A DNA stretch of 64,000 nt, taken from assembly GCF_008801405.1 (NCBI RefSeq), contig NZ_VZPV01000001.1, forward strand, positions 2,728,001 through 2,792,000. Direction: 5' to 3'. Position 1 is the stretch's first letter; each line of letters starts with the position of its first letter. The position numbers were made by a program, and so were the translations under genes. The DNA comes from Ralstonia insidiosa (lineage in GTDB: Bacteria > Pseudomonadota > Gammaproteobacteria > Burkholderiales > Burkholderiaceae). Of this stretch, positions 1-8,850 are shown in pieces. The notes below the pieces were generated by a model. The model saw nothing but the letters and a program-made list of their open reading frames with translations. It made no database searches and was not told the DNA's origin.

Positions 1-310
1 CATCCACCGACGTGAGCGTGGACGTAACCGCACGGTTCAGCGAGCGGTTGAGCGCGGTAGCATGGCGCGTCTGGAAGCCCGGCGTATCAACGAAGACGAA
101 CTGCGCGTCGTCCGTCGTCTGGATGCCGGTGATGCGGTGGCGCGTGGTCTGCGCCTTGCGTGACGTGATGCTGACTTTCTGGCCCACCAGGGCATTCATC
201 AGCGTGGATTTGCCGACGTTCGGCCGCCCAACAATGGCGACCATGCCGCAGCGGAACCCCTCCGGCGTGCCCGGTGCGGGTGACGGAGGCTGCAATGGGG
301 TGTCGCTCAT
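1..310 (-). CDS. era: GTPase Era, N-terminal part (runs off the left edge)
   Basis: Era binds 16S rRNA and helps mature the 30S subunit. Only the first 103 codons are in the window. Translating the minus strand from the ATG at 310 gives the G1 loop GRPNVGKS near residues 28-35, the switch/G2 region with [16 protein letters not shown], and the G3 motif DTPGF. An N-terminal tail rich in Pro precedes the G domain. The start codon lies 8 bases after the rnc stop, so the two are surely co-transcribed; rnc-era is a classic pair. The KH domain and the rest of the G domain are outside the window. Confidence 0.95.
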
Positions 311-318
311 TTACCTGA

Positions 319-1089
319 TTATTCCTTCAACCTGAGAGACAACTGCGGATCGGGCGGTGTGGCCTGCTTGCGCGTCTTGCCAGTGCGCTCGGCGCGGCTG
401 CGCTTGACGAGCTGCGGCACCAGACGATGCGCTTCTTCCAGAGCCAGTTTGGCCGCCGATTGTTCGGCCGCGCGCCGCGAAGCGCCGTTGCCGGAGACGC
501 GAATCTCCAGCTTCGGGATCGTGCACTCGACCTCGAATTGCTGATTATGCGCCGCGCCATGCGTGGCAACCACCGTATACAGCGGTAGCGCAATTTTGTG
601 ACCTTGGAGGTACTCCTGCAACAGCGTCTTGGCGTCCTTGCCCAGCGTGCGCGGGTCGACCTGCTCCAGAATCGGGATGTACAGCTTGCGGATCAGCGTG
701 CGCGCGGCATCGAAGCCGCCATCGAGAAACACCGCACCGAAGATCGCTTCCAGCGCATCCGCCAGGATGGACGGCCGGCGGAAGCCACCACTCTTCAACT
801 CGCCCTCGCCCAAGCGCAATGCGTCAGGCAACAGCAGCATCTGAGCGATCTCGTACAGCGCCTGCTGCTTGACCAGGTTGGCCCGCACGCGCGACAGATC
901 ACCTTCATCCAGCTTGCCGAACATGCCGTAGAGCATGTCTGCGACGGCGCAATTCAGGATCGAATCACCCAAAAACTCCAGGCGCTCGTTGTGCATCGCG
1001 CTGTGACTGCGATGGGTGAGCGCCTGCTGCAGCAACTCCGGTTTGCTGAAGCGATAGCCAAGGCGTTGCTGCAATGCATCCAAACTCAT
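319..1089 (-). CDS. rnc: Ribonuclease III
   Basis: This 256-residue enzyme cuts double-stranded RNA in rRNA precursors and mRNAs. The RNase III signature ERLEFLGDSIL lies at residues 35-45, so the metal-binding acidic residues are E38 and D42, with a second acidic helix around ILADALEAIFG. The C-terminal third is a double-stranded RNA-binding domain (QEYLQGHKIALPLY start; SRRAAEQSAAKLAL helix). A basic tail of about 30 residues follows, longer than the E. coli protein (226). It sits between the DUF4845 gene and era in the lepA-lepB-DUF4845-rnc-era block; its ATG is 2 bases downstream of the previous stop. Confidence 0.97.
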   Translation of the reverse strand: MSLDALQQRLGYRFSKPELLQQALTHRSHSAMHNERLEFLGDSILNCAVADMLYGMFGKLDEGDLSRVRANLVKQQALYEIAQMLLLPDALRLGEGELKSGGFRRPSILADALEAIFGAVFLDGGFDAARTLIRKLYIPILEQVDPRTLGKDAKTLLQEYLQGHKIALPLYTVVATHGAAHNQQFEVECTIPKLEIRVSGNGASRRAAEQSAAKLALEEAHRLVPQLVKRSRAERTGKTRKQATPPDPQLSLRLKE

Positions 1090-1090
1090 G

Positions 1091-1459
1091 TCAACGCAGG
1101 GTTCCCGAATAGGTAATCACCAAGCCGATCGGACCGTACATCGGAATTTCGCGCTTATACGAGAAGCGCACTGCCTGGATGGTGCCGCCCGCATCCAGTA
1201 CTTCCAGGTCCTCGCCCTTGATCGACTTGATGTCGTCAATGGCGGCCTGCTTGTCGAATGCATTGGACACCTCTTCACGCGTGCTCGCGCGTTCACGTGC
1301 CTGCTTCACAGCACGGGTGATCGCTTGGTACTCCATCAGGCTCGGAATAGACCGGATTGCCGGCAACACTGCCGTGATCAGCACGATGATGCCGATCAGC
1401 ATCCCAAACATCGTAATCCCACGCGACTGGCGTTTCAGACCGGCCTGACGAATCCGCAT
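1091..1459 (-). CDS. DUF4845 family small membrane protein
   Basis: A 122-residue protein with one predicted N-terminal membrane helix (GITMFGMLIGIIVLITAVLP, about residues 14-33) and a soluble, probably periplasmic, domain ending in SGTLR. I chose the ATG at 1459 because a GGGGG ribosome-binding stretch lies just before it; the open frame extends 18 codons further upstream. It fits the DUF4845 family, which is found between lepB and rnc in many beta- and gammaproteobacteria. Function is not known. The start resembles type IV pilin-like N-termini, but I see no clear prepilin peptidase site. Confidence 0.8.
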   Translation of the reverse strand: MRIRQAGLKRQSRGITMFGMLIGIIVLITAVLPAIRSIPSLMEYQAITRAVKQARERASTREEVSNAFDKQAAIDDIKSIKGEDLEVLDAGGTIQAVRFSYKREIPMYGPIGLVITYSGTLR

Positions 1460-1521
1460 TGCATTTCCCCCGTTGTGCAATTGCCGAGTTTCAATAAGAG
1501 ATTTTTGAGTCACTTATCAGC

Positions 1522-2415
1522 TCAATGGAAGCTGCCGATCCGCTTCAGGTCACCCAGGTTCATCCAGATGAAGAACGCTTTCCCGACGATGTTCTTGTCT
1601 GGTACGAAGCCCCAGTAACGGGAGTCCGCGCTATTGTCGCGATTATCGCCCATCATGAAATAGTGACCTTCAGGTACCTTGCAGGTAAAGCCGGTCTGAT
1701 TGTAAGTGCAGTTCTCGCGGAACGGAAAATCGTCCGGGCCGGACACATAGGCCGGGCGATCGGCGTCGTTCAGGATGTTGTGCGAGACCGTGCCGAGCGT
1801 TTCCTGGTACTGCTTGGAATACGTCAGGCGCTCGCCATCGAGGTAATCGGACTGCGGTGCATACGTGGCAGGCTGGCCATTCACCGTCAGACGCTTGTTG
1901 TCGTACTTGACCACGTCGCCCGGCACGCCGATCACGCGCTTGATGTAGTCCATCGACTCGTCTTTCGGGTAGCGGAAGACCATCACGTCGCCGCGCTGCG
2001 GCTGGTTCAGCTCGACAACTTTCTTGTTCACGATCGGCAGACGAATGCCGTACGTGTACTTATTGACGAGGATGAAGTCGCCGATCTGCAGCGTCGGAAT
2101 CATCGAACCCGACGGAATCTTGAACGGCTCAATCACGAACGAGCGCAGCAGGAACACGGCCGCAATCACCGGGAAGAAACTCGCGGTGTACTCCAGCCAC
2201 CACGGCTGGCGCAGTTTGTCTTCGGCCAACTGAAGACGCGCGGCGCCGATATCGCCACCACCACCGTATTGCGCCTGCACCTGAGCGCGCGCATCGAACT
2301 CAGCCAGCGCAGTGGCTGCGGCCGCTTGGCGTTGGCGCTGGAACACGAGCTTGTCAGCCACCCACGCAATACCGGTGATGACGACGAGAACAAACAGAAT
2401 CAGGGCGAAGTTCAT
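1522..2415 (-). CDS. lepB: Signal peptidase I
   Basis: This inner-membrane protease removes signal peptides from Sec-exported proteins. It is 297 residues long. There are two N-terminal membrane helices (about residues 3-20 and 78-95) joined by a cytoplasmic loop. The catalytic Ser is S104 in PSGSMIPTL and the general-base Lys is K158 in KRVIGVPGD. The C-terminal box GDNRDNSADSRYWG is intact. It lies 21 bases after lepA, the same lepA-lepB arrangement as in E. coli. Confidence 0.97.
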   Translation of the reverse strand: MNFALILFVLVVITGIAWVADKLVFQRQRQAAAATALAEFDARAQVQAQYGGGGDIGAARLQLAEDKLRQPWWLEYTASFFPVIAAVFLLRSFVIEPFKIPSGSMIPTLQIGDFILVNKYTYGIRLPIVNKKVVELNQPQRGDVMVFRYPKDESMDYIKRVIGVPGDVVKYDNKRLTVNGQPATYAPQSDYLDGERLTYSKQYQETLGTVSHNILNDADRPAYVSGPDDFPFRENCTYNQTGFTCKVPEGHYFMMGDNRDNSADSRYWGFVPDKNIVGKAFFIWMNLGDLKRIGSFH

Positions 2416-2436
2416 GTGTAAGAGATTCGTCCGGGG

Positions 2437-4236
2437 TTATTTTTCTTCGACGCGCAGGATGGCGAGGAACGCCTCTTGCGGGATTTCAACGGTGCCGACC
2501 TGCTTCATGCGCTTCTTGCCCTCTTTCTGCTTCTCGAGGAGCTTCTTCTTGCGCGAGATATCGCCGCCGTAACACTTGGCCAGCACGTTCTTGCGCAGCG
2601 CCTTGACGTTCTCGCGTGCGATCACGTTGGCACCGATGGCCGCCTGGATGGCCACGTCGTACATCTGGCGCGGAATGATCTCGCGCATCTTGGCAGCCAC
2701 TTCGCGGCCACGGTAGGCACTGTTGGAGCGGTGCACGATGATGGAGAGCGCGTCGACCTTGTCGCCATTGATCAGGATGTCGACCTTGACCACGTCTGAC
2801 ACGCGATACTCCTTGAACTCGTAGTCCATCGACGCATAGCCGCGCGAGACCGACTTCAGACGATCGAAGAAGTCCAGCACGATTTCGCCCATCGGGATCT
2901 CGTACGTCAGTTGGACCTGGCGACCGTGATAGCTCATGTTGATCTGCGAGCCACGCTTCTGCTCGCACAGCGTGATCACGGCGCCCACGTATTCCTGCGG
3001 CATATACAGGTTGACCGTGACGATCGGCTCCAGGATCGCCTCGATCTTGCTTGGGTCTGCCGGCATTTTGGCCGGGTTTTCCACCTGCACCATGGTGCCG
3101 TCGCGCTGCTGCACCTGATAGACCACCGTCGGCGCGGTGGTGATCAGGTCCATGTCAAATTCACGCTCCAGGCGCTCCTGCACGATCTCCATGTGCAGCA
3201 GGCCCAAGAAGCCGCAGCGGAAGCCGAAGCCCAGCGCCTGCGAGACTTCCGGCTCGTACTGCAACGAAGCGTCATTGAGCTTGAGCTTCTCCAGCGATTC
3301 GCGCAGTGCTTCATACTGGTTGGCTTCCACCGGATACAGACCGGCGAACACCTGCGGCTTGACTTCCTTGAAGCCCGGCAACGGTGCCTCAGCTTTGCGC
3401 GGCGCCACGTGGGTAATCGTGTCGCCCACCTTGGCGGCCTTCAGCTCCTTGATACCGGCAATGACAAAGCCCACTTGGCCTGCCGACAGCGTTTCACGCG
3501 GAACCGACTTGGGCGAAAACACGCCGACCTGCTCCACCAAGTGCTGCGCACCCGTGGCCATCAGCAGCACCTTGTCCTTGGCGCGCAACGTGCCGTTCAC
3601 CACGCGCACGAGCATCACCACGCCGACGTAGTTATCGAACCAAGAGTCGATGATCAGCGCCTGCAGTGGTGCGTCCGGATCGCCCTTGGGCGCCGGCACC
3701 TTGGCAATCAGTGCTTCCAACACGTCCTGCACACCCACACCGGTCTTGGCCGAGCAGCGCGTCGCATCCGTCGCGTCGATGCCAATCACGTCTTCGATTT
3801 CCTGGATCGCGTTGTCTGGGTCGGCCGCAGGCAGATCGATCTTGTTGAGCACCGGCACCACTTCCACGCCCAGCTCGATGGCGGTGTAGCAGTTGGCAAC
3901 CGTCTGGGCTTCCACGCCTTGGGAGGCGTCAACCACCAGCAGCGCGCCCTCGCAGGCGGACAGCGAGCGACTGACTTCGTAGCTGAAGTCAACGTGGCCC
4001 GGGGTGTCGATCAGGTTCAGGTTGTAGACCTTGCCGTCCTGCGCCTTGTACGACAGCGCAGCGGTCTGGGCCTTGATGGTGATGCCGCGCTCCTTCTCGA
4101 TATCCATCGAGTCCAGCACTTGGGCTTCCATCTCGCGGTCGGAGAGGCCGCCACACAACTGGATGATGCGATCGGCCAGCGTCGATTTGCCGTGGTCGAT
4201 GTGGGCGATGATCGAGAAATTACGGATATTGTCCAT
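2437..4236 (-). CDS. lepA: Elongation factor 4 (LepA), ribosome back-translocating GTPase
   Basis: A 599-residue translational GTPase of the usual length. The G1 motif AHIDHGKSTL is at residues 11-20, G3 DTPGHVDF and G4 NKIDLP are present, followed by domain II, the EF-G-like domains III and V, and the LepA-specific C-terminal domain (the EKQKEGKKRMKQVG stretch). It is the first gene after a 218-base spacer downstream of the glutaredoxin-like gene, so it may have its own promoter, and it leads into lepB-DUF4845-rnc-era. Confidence 0.97.
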   Translation of the reverse strand: MDNIRNFSIIAHIDHGKSTLADRIIQLCGGLSDREMEAQVLDSMDIEKERGITIKAQTAALSYKAQDGKVYNLNLIDTPGHVDFSYEVSRSLSACEGALLVVDASQGVEAQTVANCYTAIELGVEVVPVLNKIDLPAADPDNAIQEIEDVIGIDATDATRCSAKTGVGVQDVLEALIAKVPAPKGDPDAPLQALIIDSWFDNYVGVVMLVRVVNGTLRAKDKVLLMATGAQHLVEQVGVFSPKSVPRETLSAGQVGFVIAGIKELKAAKVGDTITHVAPRKAEAPLPGFKEVKPQVFAGLYPVEANQYEALRESLEKLKLNDASLQYEPEVSQALGFGFRCGFLGLLHMEIVQERLEREFDMDLITTAPTVVYQVQQRDGTMVQVENPAKMPADPSKIEAILEPIVTVNLYMPQEYVGAVITLCEQKRGSQINMSYHGRQVQLTYEIPMGEIVLDFFDRLKSVSRGYASMDYEFKEYRVSDVVKVDILINGDKVDALSIIVHRSNSAYRGREVAAKMREIIPRQMYDVAIQAAIGANVIARENVKALRKNVLAKCYGGDISRKKKLLEKQKEGKKRMKQVGTVEIPQEAFLAILRVEEK

Positions 4237-4454
4237 CGAATGCGTCGAAAAGCGCGCCCATCCCAGGAGCGCGTTGCCGGACTGCGTGTGGCGAGTCCAG
4301 CATAGCCGGCGCGCTCAGAACGGCACCGGCAGGAGAATTGGATTTCAAGCCAAGGTTGCGACGCAAAATCGTGCGATGCAAAAATCGGCGCTAACAGGCG
4401 ATTTTACCGGATTTCAGGGGGCCTCCCGCGCCTCTTTTTGCGGCACCGCCGAGA

Positions 4455-4730
4455 TCAAGCCCGCGTCGCCTGCGCAGCCAGCCAGCCCTGTACGGCAGGC
4501 ACATCCACAAAGTAGTGGCACAACTCCTGCGCTACCTCGGGCGGCGTGTCGGGCGCGCCGGCCATAAGCACGGGCACCAGCTCGCCAAAACGCGCTTCCA
4601 GCGCCGGATCGCTGTCGACGTCCACCTCGTGCAACTGAAAAGAAAAATCGCGCCGGAGCGGTTCCAGCGCGACCTTCATGTCGTCGCACAGATGGCAGTA
4701 CGTGCGGCCGTAGAGCGTCAGCTCAATCAC
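4455..4730 (-). CDS. Glutaredoxin-like small thiol protein
   Basis: A 91-residue thioredoxin-fold protein beginning IELTLYGRTYCHLC: the beta1 strand is followed by the redox motif CHLC (residues 12-15 or so). A cis-Pro region follows (LVPVLMAG), as in the glutaredoxin-like DUF836 family. The start codon is GTG and overlaps the degP stop by four bases (GTGA), so translation is probably coupled to degP. Coupling to a periplasmic protease gene is notable, but the protein has no signal peptide and should be cytoplasmic. Substrate unknown. Confidence 0.85.
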   Translation of the reverse strand: MIELTLYGRTYCHLCDDMKVALEPLRRDFSFQLHEVDVDSDPALEARFGELVPVLMAGAPDTPPEVAQELCHYFVDVPAVQGWLAAQATRA

Positions 4731-6241
4731 TGGCCGCTGCCCGAACGCGCCGCACTCGGGCGCATCGTCACCACTTGCGTGGCATCACCGCGGCGCACAA
4801 AGACTGCCACCATGCGATTCTTGTCGAGTTTGCCAACCACCTCGTTGAACTGCTTGGCGCTGGTAACGTCGGTATCGCCCACGCGCAGAATCAGGTCGCC
4901 CGGGCGGATGCCAACGCGTGCCGCCGGACCTTCCGCCACTTGCACCTCAACACCCACCTTGGTCTTGAACTCGCGCTGCGCACCCTCCGACAGATCGGCC
5001 ACCACCAGCCCCAGGGCGTTCGGTTTGCCCGGACCCTGCTGGCTGTTGTCAGGTTGAGAACCCTTGCCGCGCTGCGCGACCTTGGTGTCCGCCTGCAGTT
5101 CAGCCACGGTCACGGTCAGATCGCGCGTTGCGCCCTTACGCCAGACTTGCACGGTCGCGCGCGTGCCGGGCTTGGTTTCACCAACCTGACGCTGCAGGTC
5201 ACCCGCCTTCTCAACATCGCGACCGTTGAACTTCAGAACGATGTCGCCCGCTTCGATGCCTGCCTTATCGGCCGGACCACCCGCTTCGACGTTGCCCACG
5301 TAGGCACCACGCGCACGACCCAGACCCAGTGATTCCGCCGCATCCTTCGGCACATTGTCGATGGCCACGCCGATGCGGCCGCGCGTCACGCGCCCTGTCG
5401 CCTTGAGCTGTTCGGCCACGCGCATCGCCTCATCGATCGGAATCGAAAACGAGATGCCCATATAGCCGCCGCTCTGGCTATAGATCTGGTTGTTGATGCC
5501 AATCACCTCGCCGCGCAGGTTGATCAGCGGCCCGCCCGAGTTGCCCGGGTTGACGGCCACATCCGACTGGATGAACGGCAGGTAGTCACCCGTATCGCGC
5601 CCCTTGGCTGACACGATGCCAGCCGTGACCGTGTTGTCCAGCCCGAACGGCGAGCCGATCGCCAACACCCACTCGCCTACGCGCACCTTGTCGGAATCGC
5701 CCTGCTTCAGGCTTGGCAGGCCACTGGCCTCCACCTTGACGAGCGCCACATCGGTACGCTTGTCCAGGCCGATCAGCTTGGCCTTGAACTCTCGCTTGTC
5801 CAGCAGCGTCACGTAGATGGTCTCGGCGCCGTCAACCACGTGAGCGTTGGTCAGGATGTAACCATCGCCGGAGATGATGAAGCCGGAACCCACACCGCGG
5901 CTCTGCTCTTCTTCCTGCGGCTGTGGTGTATTGCGGCGCTTCTGCCCTTGCCCCTGGCCAGGCATGCCTGGCATCGGCACACCGAAGAAACGGCGGAAGA
6001 ATTCAGCCATGTCATCGTCGTTCGGGCCACCTTGCGAGCGGACCTTCTCGGTCGTGCGGATGTTGACGACGGCGGGGCTGACCTTCTCGACCAGATCGGC
6101 AAAATCGGGCAAACCATACGTGCCGGTGGCCACGCTGCCGGTCGCATTCTGCGCATAGGCGGGCGCGAGAGCGCCTCCAGCCGCCATGAGGGCAGCGACG
6201 CACAACAGACGCAATGCATGAACGGCTCGAGCGGTACGCAT
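4727..6241 (-). CDS. degP: Periplasmic serine protease DegP/MucD (HtrA family)
   Basis: A 504-residue envelope protease/chaperone that removes misfolded periplasmic proteins. A Sec signal peptide ends near AYA (residue 30). The trypsin-like triad is H134 (TNAHVV), D164 (KRTDVAL) and S235 (NPGNSGGPL). Two PDZ domains follow, about residues 270-360 and 410-490. The linker at 90-115 is rich in Gly, Pro and Gln. It follows rpoE-rseA-rseB, the mucD position of Pseudomonas, and is therefore expected to belong to the RpoE stress response. A 9-bp inverted repeat lies in the rseB-degP spacer. Confidence 0.95.
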   Translation of the reverse strand: MRTARAVHALRLLCVAALMAAGGALAPAYAQNATGSVATGTYGLPDFADLVEKVSPAVVNIRTTEKVRSQGGPNDDDMAEFFRRFFGVPMPGMPGQGQGQKRRNTPQPQEEEQSRGVGSGFIISGDGYILTNAHVVDGAETIYVTLLDKREFKAKLIGLDKRTDVALVKVEASGLPSLKQGDSDKVRVGEWVLAIGSPFGLDNTVTAGIVSAKGRDTGDYLPFIQSDVAVNPGNSGGPLINLRGEVIGINNQIYSQSGGYMGISFSIPIDEAMRVAEQLKATGRVTRGRIGVAIDNVPKDAAESLGLGRARGAYVGNVEAGGPADKAGIEAGDIVLKFNGRDVEKAGDLQRQVGETKPGTRATVQVWRKGATRDLTVTVAELQADTKVAQRGKGSQPDNSQQGPGKPNALGLVVADLSEGAQREFKTKVGVEVQVAEGPAARVGIRPGDLILRVGDTDVTSAKQFNEVVGKLDKNRMVAVFVRRGDATQVVTMRPSAARSGSGQ

Positions 6242-6279
6242 GAAGGCTCCCCGGAGAACAAAGACAGAGTGAGAAATAC

Positions 6280-6302
6280 GCTGCGTGATCTGTTCACGCA
6301 GC
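6280..6302 (-). repeat. Perfect 9-bp inverted repeat between rseB and degP
   Basis: GCTGCGTGA is followed by five bases and then its exact reverse complement TCACGCAGC. It lies 18 bases past the rseB stop region and about 40 bases before the degP start. There is no U-tract, so it is not a good terminator; it could be an mRNA-stabilising hairpin or an operator. Confidence 0.7.
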
Positions 6303-6319
6303 TTGAGGCAGGCGCCGAC

Positions 6320-7441
6320 CTACTGCGGTGCGTTGGCCGGCTTGCTGACTGCCGAGTTGGCTGCGTTGGCGGAAACCGGCTTGTAGTCGACCGCCGCTCC
6401 AAACTGCTTGATGGTGGCGAAGGGCACTTCGCCCACCACCGTTAGCCAAAAATCGGCAATGCGGCGCACCATCACATGCGTAGCACCCTGCGAAATAAAG
6501 CCTTCGCGACGCGTACGCTTCTCGGAAACCGGCTCAATGAAAAGCGACAGCCCGGCGAGGCCATCGCTGAACACGACCTGCTGCACCTCAAAGCTCGAAC
6601 TGCCTTTGCCCGCCGGCGCAATGTCACCCAGCGGACGGCGCACTTCACGAATCTTCTGGAAGCCCTTGATGGGCGAGCCAATCGTCCAGCCCTGATCAGC
6701 CAGGTTGGTCGGCTGCGTGACGATCTCGTACTGGTTCCAGCCACTCAGATTCTTGAGCGCTGCGATGATCTTCTGCTTCTCCGACGGCACCCCCACCTCG
6801 ACCTGCGAGAAGGCGACCTGCTCCAGCACCTTGCCGTCGTCGCCGACGGTCTGCGCGCGCATCAGCAAACCACTGTTGCGGTCGGCCCAGATGCGATAGG
6901 CATAGCGGAAGCCATCTTTCGGGTCGAGCTGGAAGACTTCGCAATCCATGCCGGCAACGCGCTCAGACGGCAGGTGACGCATGTCGTACTGGTCGAGCAC
7001 ATCACCATTGGTCGTGGCGAGCAGCGCCGGAAAGCTGTCCTTGTGCTCCTGCTTCTCGGTCACAACCAGCTTGACGTCGTAGATCAGGTTCCGGACGACG
7101 TCGTTCTGACGCAGCATCTCTCGCTGCTTGCCGTCCAGCGCTTCAACGCGCTCGTACTCGTTATTGAAGAGATCGGCGTAGTGCTGAATGCGCGTGGAAT
7201 GCATGCCGGTGCCACGCTGATACGTCAGCGTGCCGACATAGTTCTGCTTGAGCGCCGCGCGATGAATCTTGGCCAGCCATGAGGCAGCCTCCTTGCGCGG
7301 CATGGGCTCGACTTGTGGCTGCGCAGCGGCAGCCAGCGTCGAGGCACAGAGAAAAAGGAAAACGGACCGACGAACGGCCTGCAGCTTGCGGGCGCCTGCC
7401 CCGGCAACGGGGTGCCACACCTTCGACATGGATGCCCGCAT
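6320..7441 (-). CDS. rseB: RseB/MucB, periplasmic regulator of the RpoE anti-sigma factor
   Basis: A 373-residue protein with an N-terminal signal peptide ending near the run of Ala before QPQVEPMP (about residue 40). It has the MucB/RseB architecture: a LolA-like lipid-sensing domain (LKQNYVGTLTYQRG onward) and a smaller C-terminal domain. RseB binds RseA in the periplasm and shields it from cleavage. The ATG overlaps the rseA stop (TAATG), implying translational coupling. Alternative in-frame ATG four codons later (MSKVW) is possible. Confidence 0.93.
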   Translation of the reverse strand: MRASMSKVWHPVAGAGARKLQAVRRSVFLFLCASTLAAAAQPQVEPMPRKEAASWLAKIHRAALKQNYVGTLTYQRGTGMHSTRIQHYADLFNNEYERVEALDGKQREMLRQNDVVRNLIYDVKLVVTEKQEHKDSFPALLATTNGDVLDQYDMRHLPSERVAGMDCEVFQLDPKDGFRYAYRIWADRNSGLLMRAQTVGDDGKVLEQVAFSQVEVGVPSEKQKIIAALKNLSGWNQYEIVTQPTNLADQGWTIGSPIKGFQKIREVRRPLGDIAPAGKGSSSFEVQQVVFSDGLAGLSLFIEPVSEKRTRREGFISQGATHVMVRRIADFWLTVVGEVPFATIKQFGAAVDYKPVSANAANSAVSKPANAPQ

Positions 7442-8073
7442 TATTCCTGATTGGAGTCCTGGGTGTTCGACACCCCGTTGGCCACCGCACGCAGATACGG
7501 AACCACCATGCCGTTGGTCGCGGACTGACGATGCGCGCTCAGGTATTCGTCCAGGCGGGCGTCGCGGATCATGGGCGTGTTGTCGGCCGAGGCCAGCGTT
7601 ACGCCTGGTACGTCGGCACCCTGTACCGCCTTGGCGACCAGCGCCGGCGAGGTGTTACCGCCGTCGGCGGGACCCCGCAATTGCGGCACAACCACCCAGC
7701 TAACGGCCGCCACCGCCGCAGCCACGGCTGTCGTCGGCATGATCCGGCGGACCCAAGATGGGCGAACCAGGAAGCGATGCCTCTCTTCGGCTTGCGCGCG
7801 CTGCGCCACGGCCGGCACCAGCAGATGCGGCTCGGCTTCGAGCGTGGCCGAGAACCGGCTGAGGAAATCTTCGGAGGAACGCGTGTTCAGCAGGTCTTCC
7901 GACCGAAGCACATCACCGATCAGTTGATACTCGCGCCAGTGCGCCGCGCCCTCGCCGTCCTTGGCGAGTTCGACAGCCGACGACACCTCGTGCGCCGCCA
8001 GTTCACCGTCCATCAACGCGGAGATACGCTGCGCGAACTCCGCTTCTGCTGCTTGCATTTGAGCCTGACCCAT
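7441..8073 (-). CDS. rseA: RseA/MucA-type anti-sigma-E factor
   Basis: The cytoplasmic N-terminus has the conserved ISALMDGEL motif of the RseA family, which clamps RpoE. A single membrane helix lies in the stretch PTTAVAAAVAAVSWVVV, and a periplasmic tail follows that RseB would bind. I chose the ATG at 8073 (MGQAQMQ, 210 residues) because the alternative, 11 codons upstream, is a TTG with no visible ribosome-binding site. It is flanked by rpoE and rseB as expected for regulated proteolysis of the sigma factor. Confidence 0.9.
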   Translation of the reverse strand: MGQAQMQAAEAEFAQRISALMDGELAAHEVSSAVELAKDGEGAAHWREYQLIGDVLRSEDLLNTRSSEDFLSRFSATLEAEPHLLVPAVAQRAQAEERHRFLVRPSWVRRIMPTTAVAAAVAAVSWVVVPQLRGPADGGNTSPALVAKAVQGADVPGVTLASADNTPMIRDARLDEYLSAHRQSATNGMVVPYLRAVANGVSNTQDSNQE

Positions 8074-8189
8074 TTCCCGACCCCAAAAACTCCAACGTCC
8101 AATCAACGATCCGAGAGAAGACTTCCCGAGGTTTCACCGTTTGCAACCGAGGTTTGCACCCACGGTCGCCGGCTTGTCATATCGGCTGG

Positions 8190-8789
8190 CTACCACCGTT
8201 TGCCCTCCACTGTTCCCAGCAGGGGGCGCAATTTCTCGGCAATCGCCTCGCGAGCCCGGAAGATCCGTGACCGGACCGTCCCAATTGGGCACTCCATCGC
8301 TTCGGCGATTTCCTCATAGCTCAGACCCTCGATCTCCCGGAGCGTAATTGCGGTACGCAATTCCTCGGGCAGCGCTTCCATTGCACGGTTGACCGTTTCG
8401 GCCACCTGCTTGGTGTGCAGCATGGAGTCCGGCGTATTGATATCCCTTAGTTGCTCACCGTCGGCAAAAGTTTCAGCCTCTTCGGTGTCAATGTCGCTGG
8501 ACGATTCCGGGCGCCGGCCCTGGGTCGCCAGGTAATTCTTGGCCGTGTTGACGGCGATGCGATACAGCCACGTATAGAACGCGGATTCACCCCGAAACTG
8601 GGGTAACGCACGGTAGGCCTTGATAAAGGCATCCTGTGCCACATCCTCGACTTCGGCCGGGTCACGGATCAAGCGCGAGACGAGCCGAATGATCTTGCGG
8701 TGGTACTTGACCACCAGCAGCTCAAACGCTCGCTTGTCGCCTTGCTGGACGCGCTCGACGAGGATCTGGTCGGCTTCGCGTTCACTCAC
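8190..8789 (-). CDS. rpoE: RNA polymerase sigma factor RpoE (AlgU-type ECF sigma)
   Basis: A 199-residue ECF sigma factor with region 2 (AFELLVVKYHRKIIRLV, DVAQDAFIKAYRAL, FYTWLYRIAVNTAKNYL) and region 4 (LREIEGLSYEEIAEAMECPIGTVRSRIFRARE). The start is a GTG preceded by a GGTGAAG stretch. An acidic linker rich in Ser, Asp and Glu joins the two regions, as in E. coli RpoE and Pseudomonas AlgU. It heads rpoE-rseA-rseB-degP and would direct the envelope-stress regulon. I could not find a convincing RpoE-type promoter upstream. Confidence 0.96.
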   Translation of the reverse strand: MSEREADQILVERVQQGDKRAFELLVVKYHRKIIRLVSRLIRDPAEVEDVAQDAFIKAYRALPQFRGESAFYTWLYRIAVNTAKNYLATQGRRPESSSDIDTEEAETFADGEQLRDINTPDSMLHTKQVAETVNRAMEALPEELRTAITLREIEGLSYEEIAEAMECPIGTVRSRIFRAREAIAEKLRPLLGTVEGKRW

Positions 8790-8850
8790 GGATTCTTCAC
8801 CTGCAGTGTATCGCCTTGAATTTTTATGACTTCGAAACGTTGTATTTTAC

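Noticed and set aside
2911..4305. A 464-codon plus-strand frame across lepA
   Set aside because: Antisense of lepA; no known domain.
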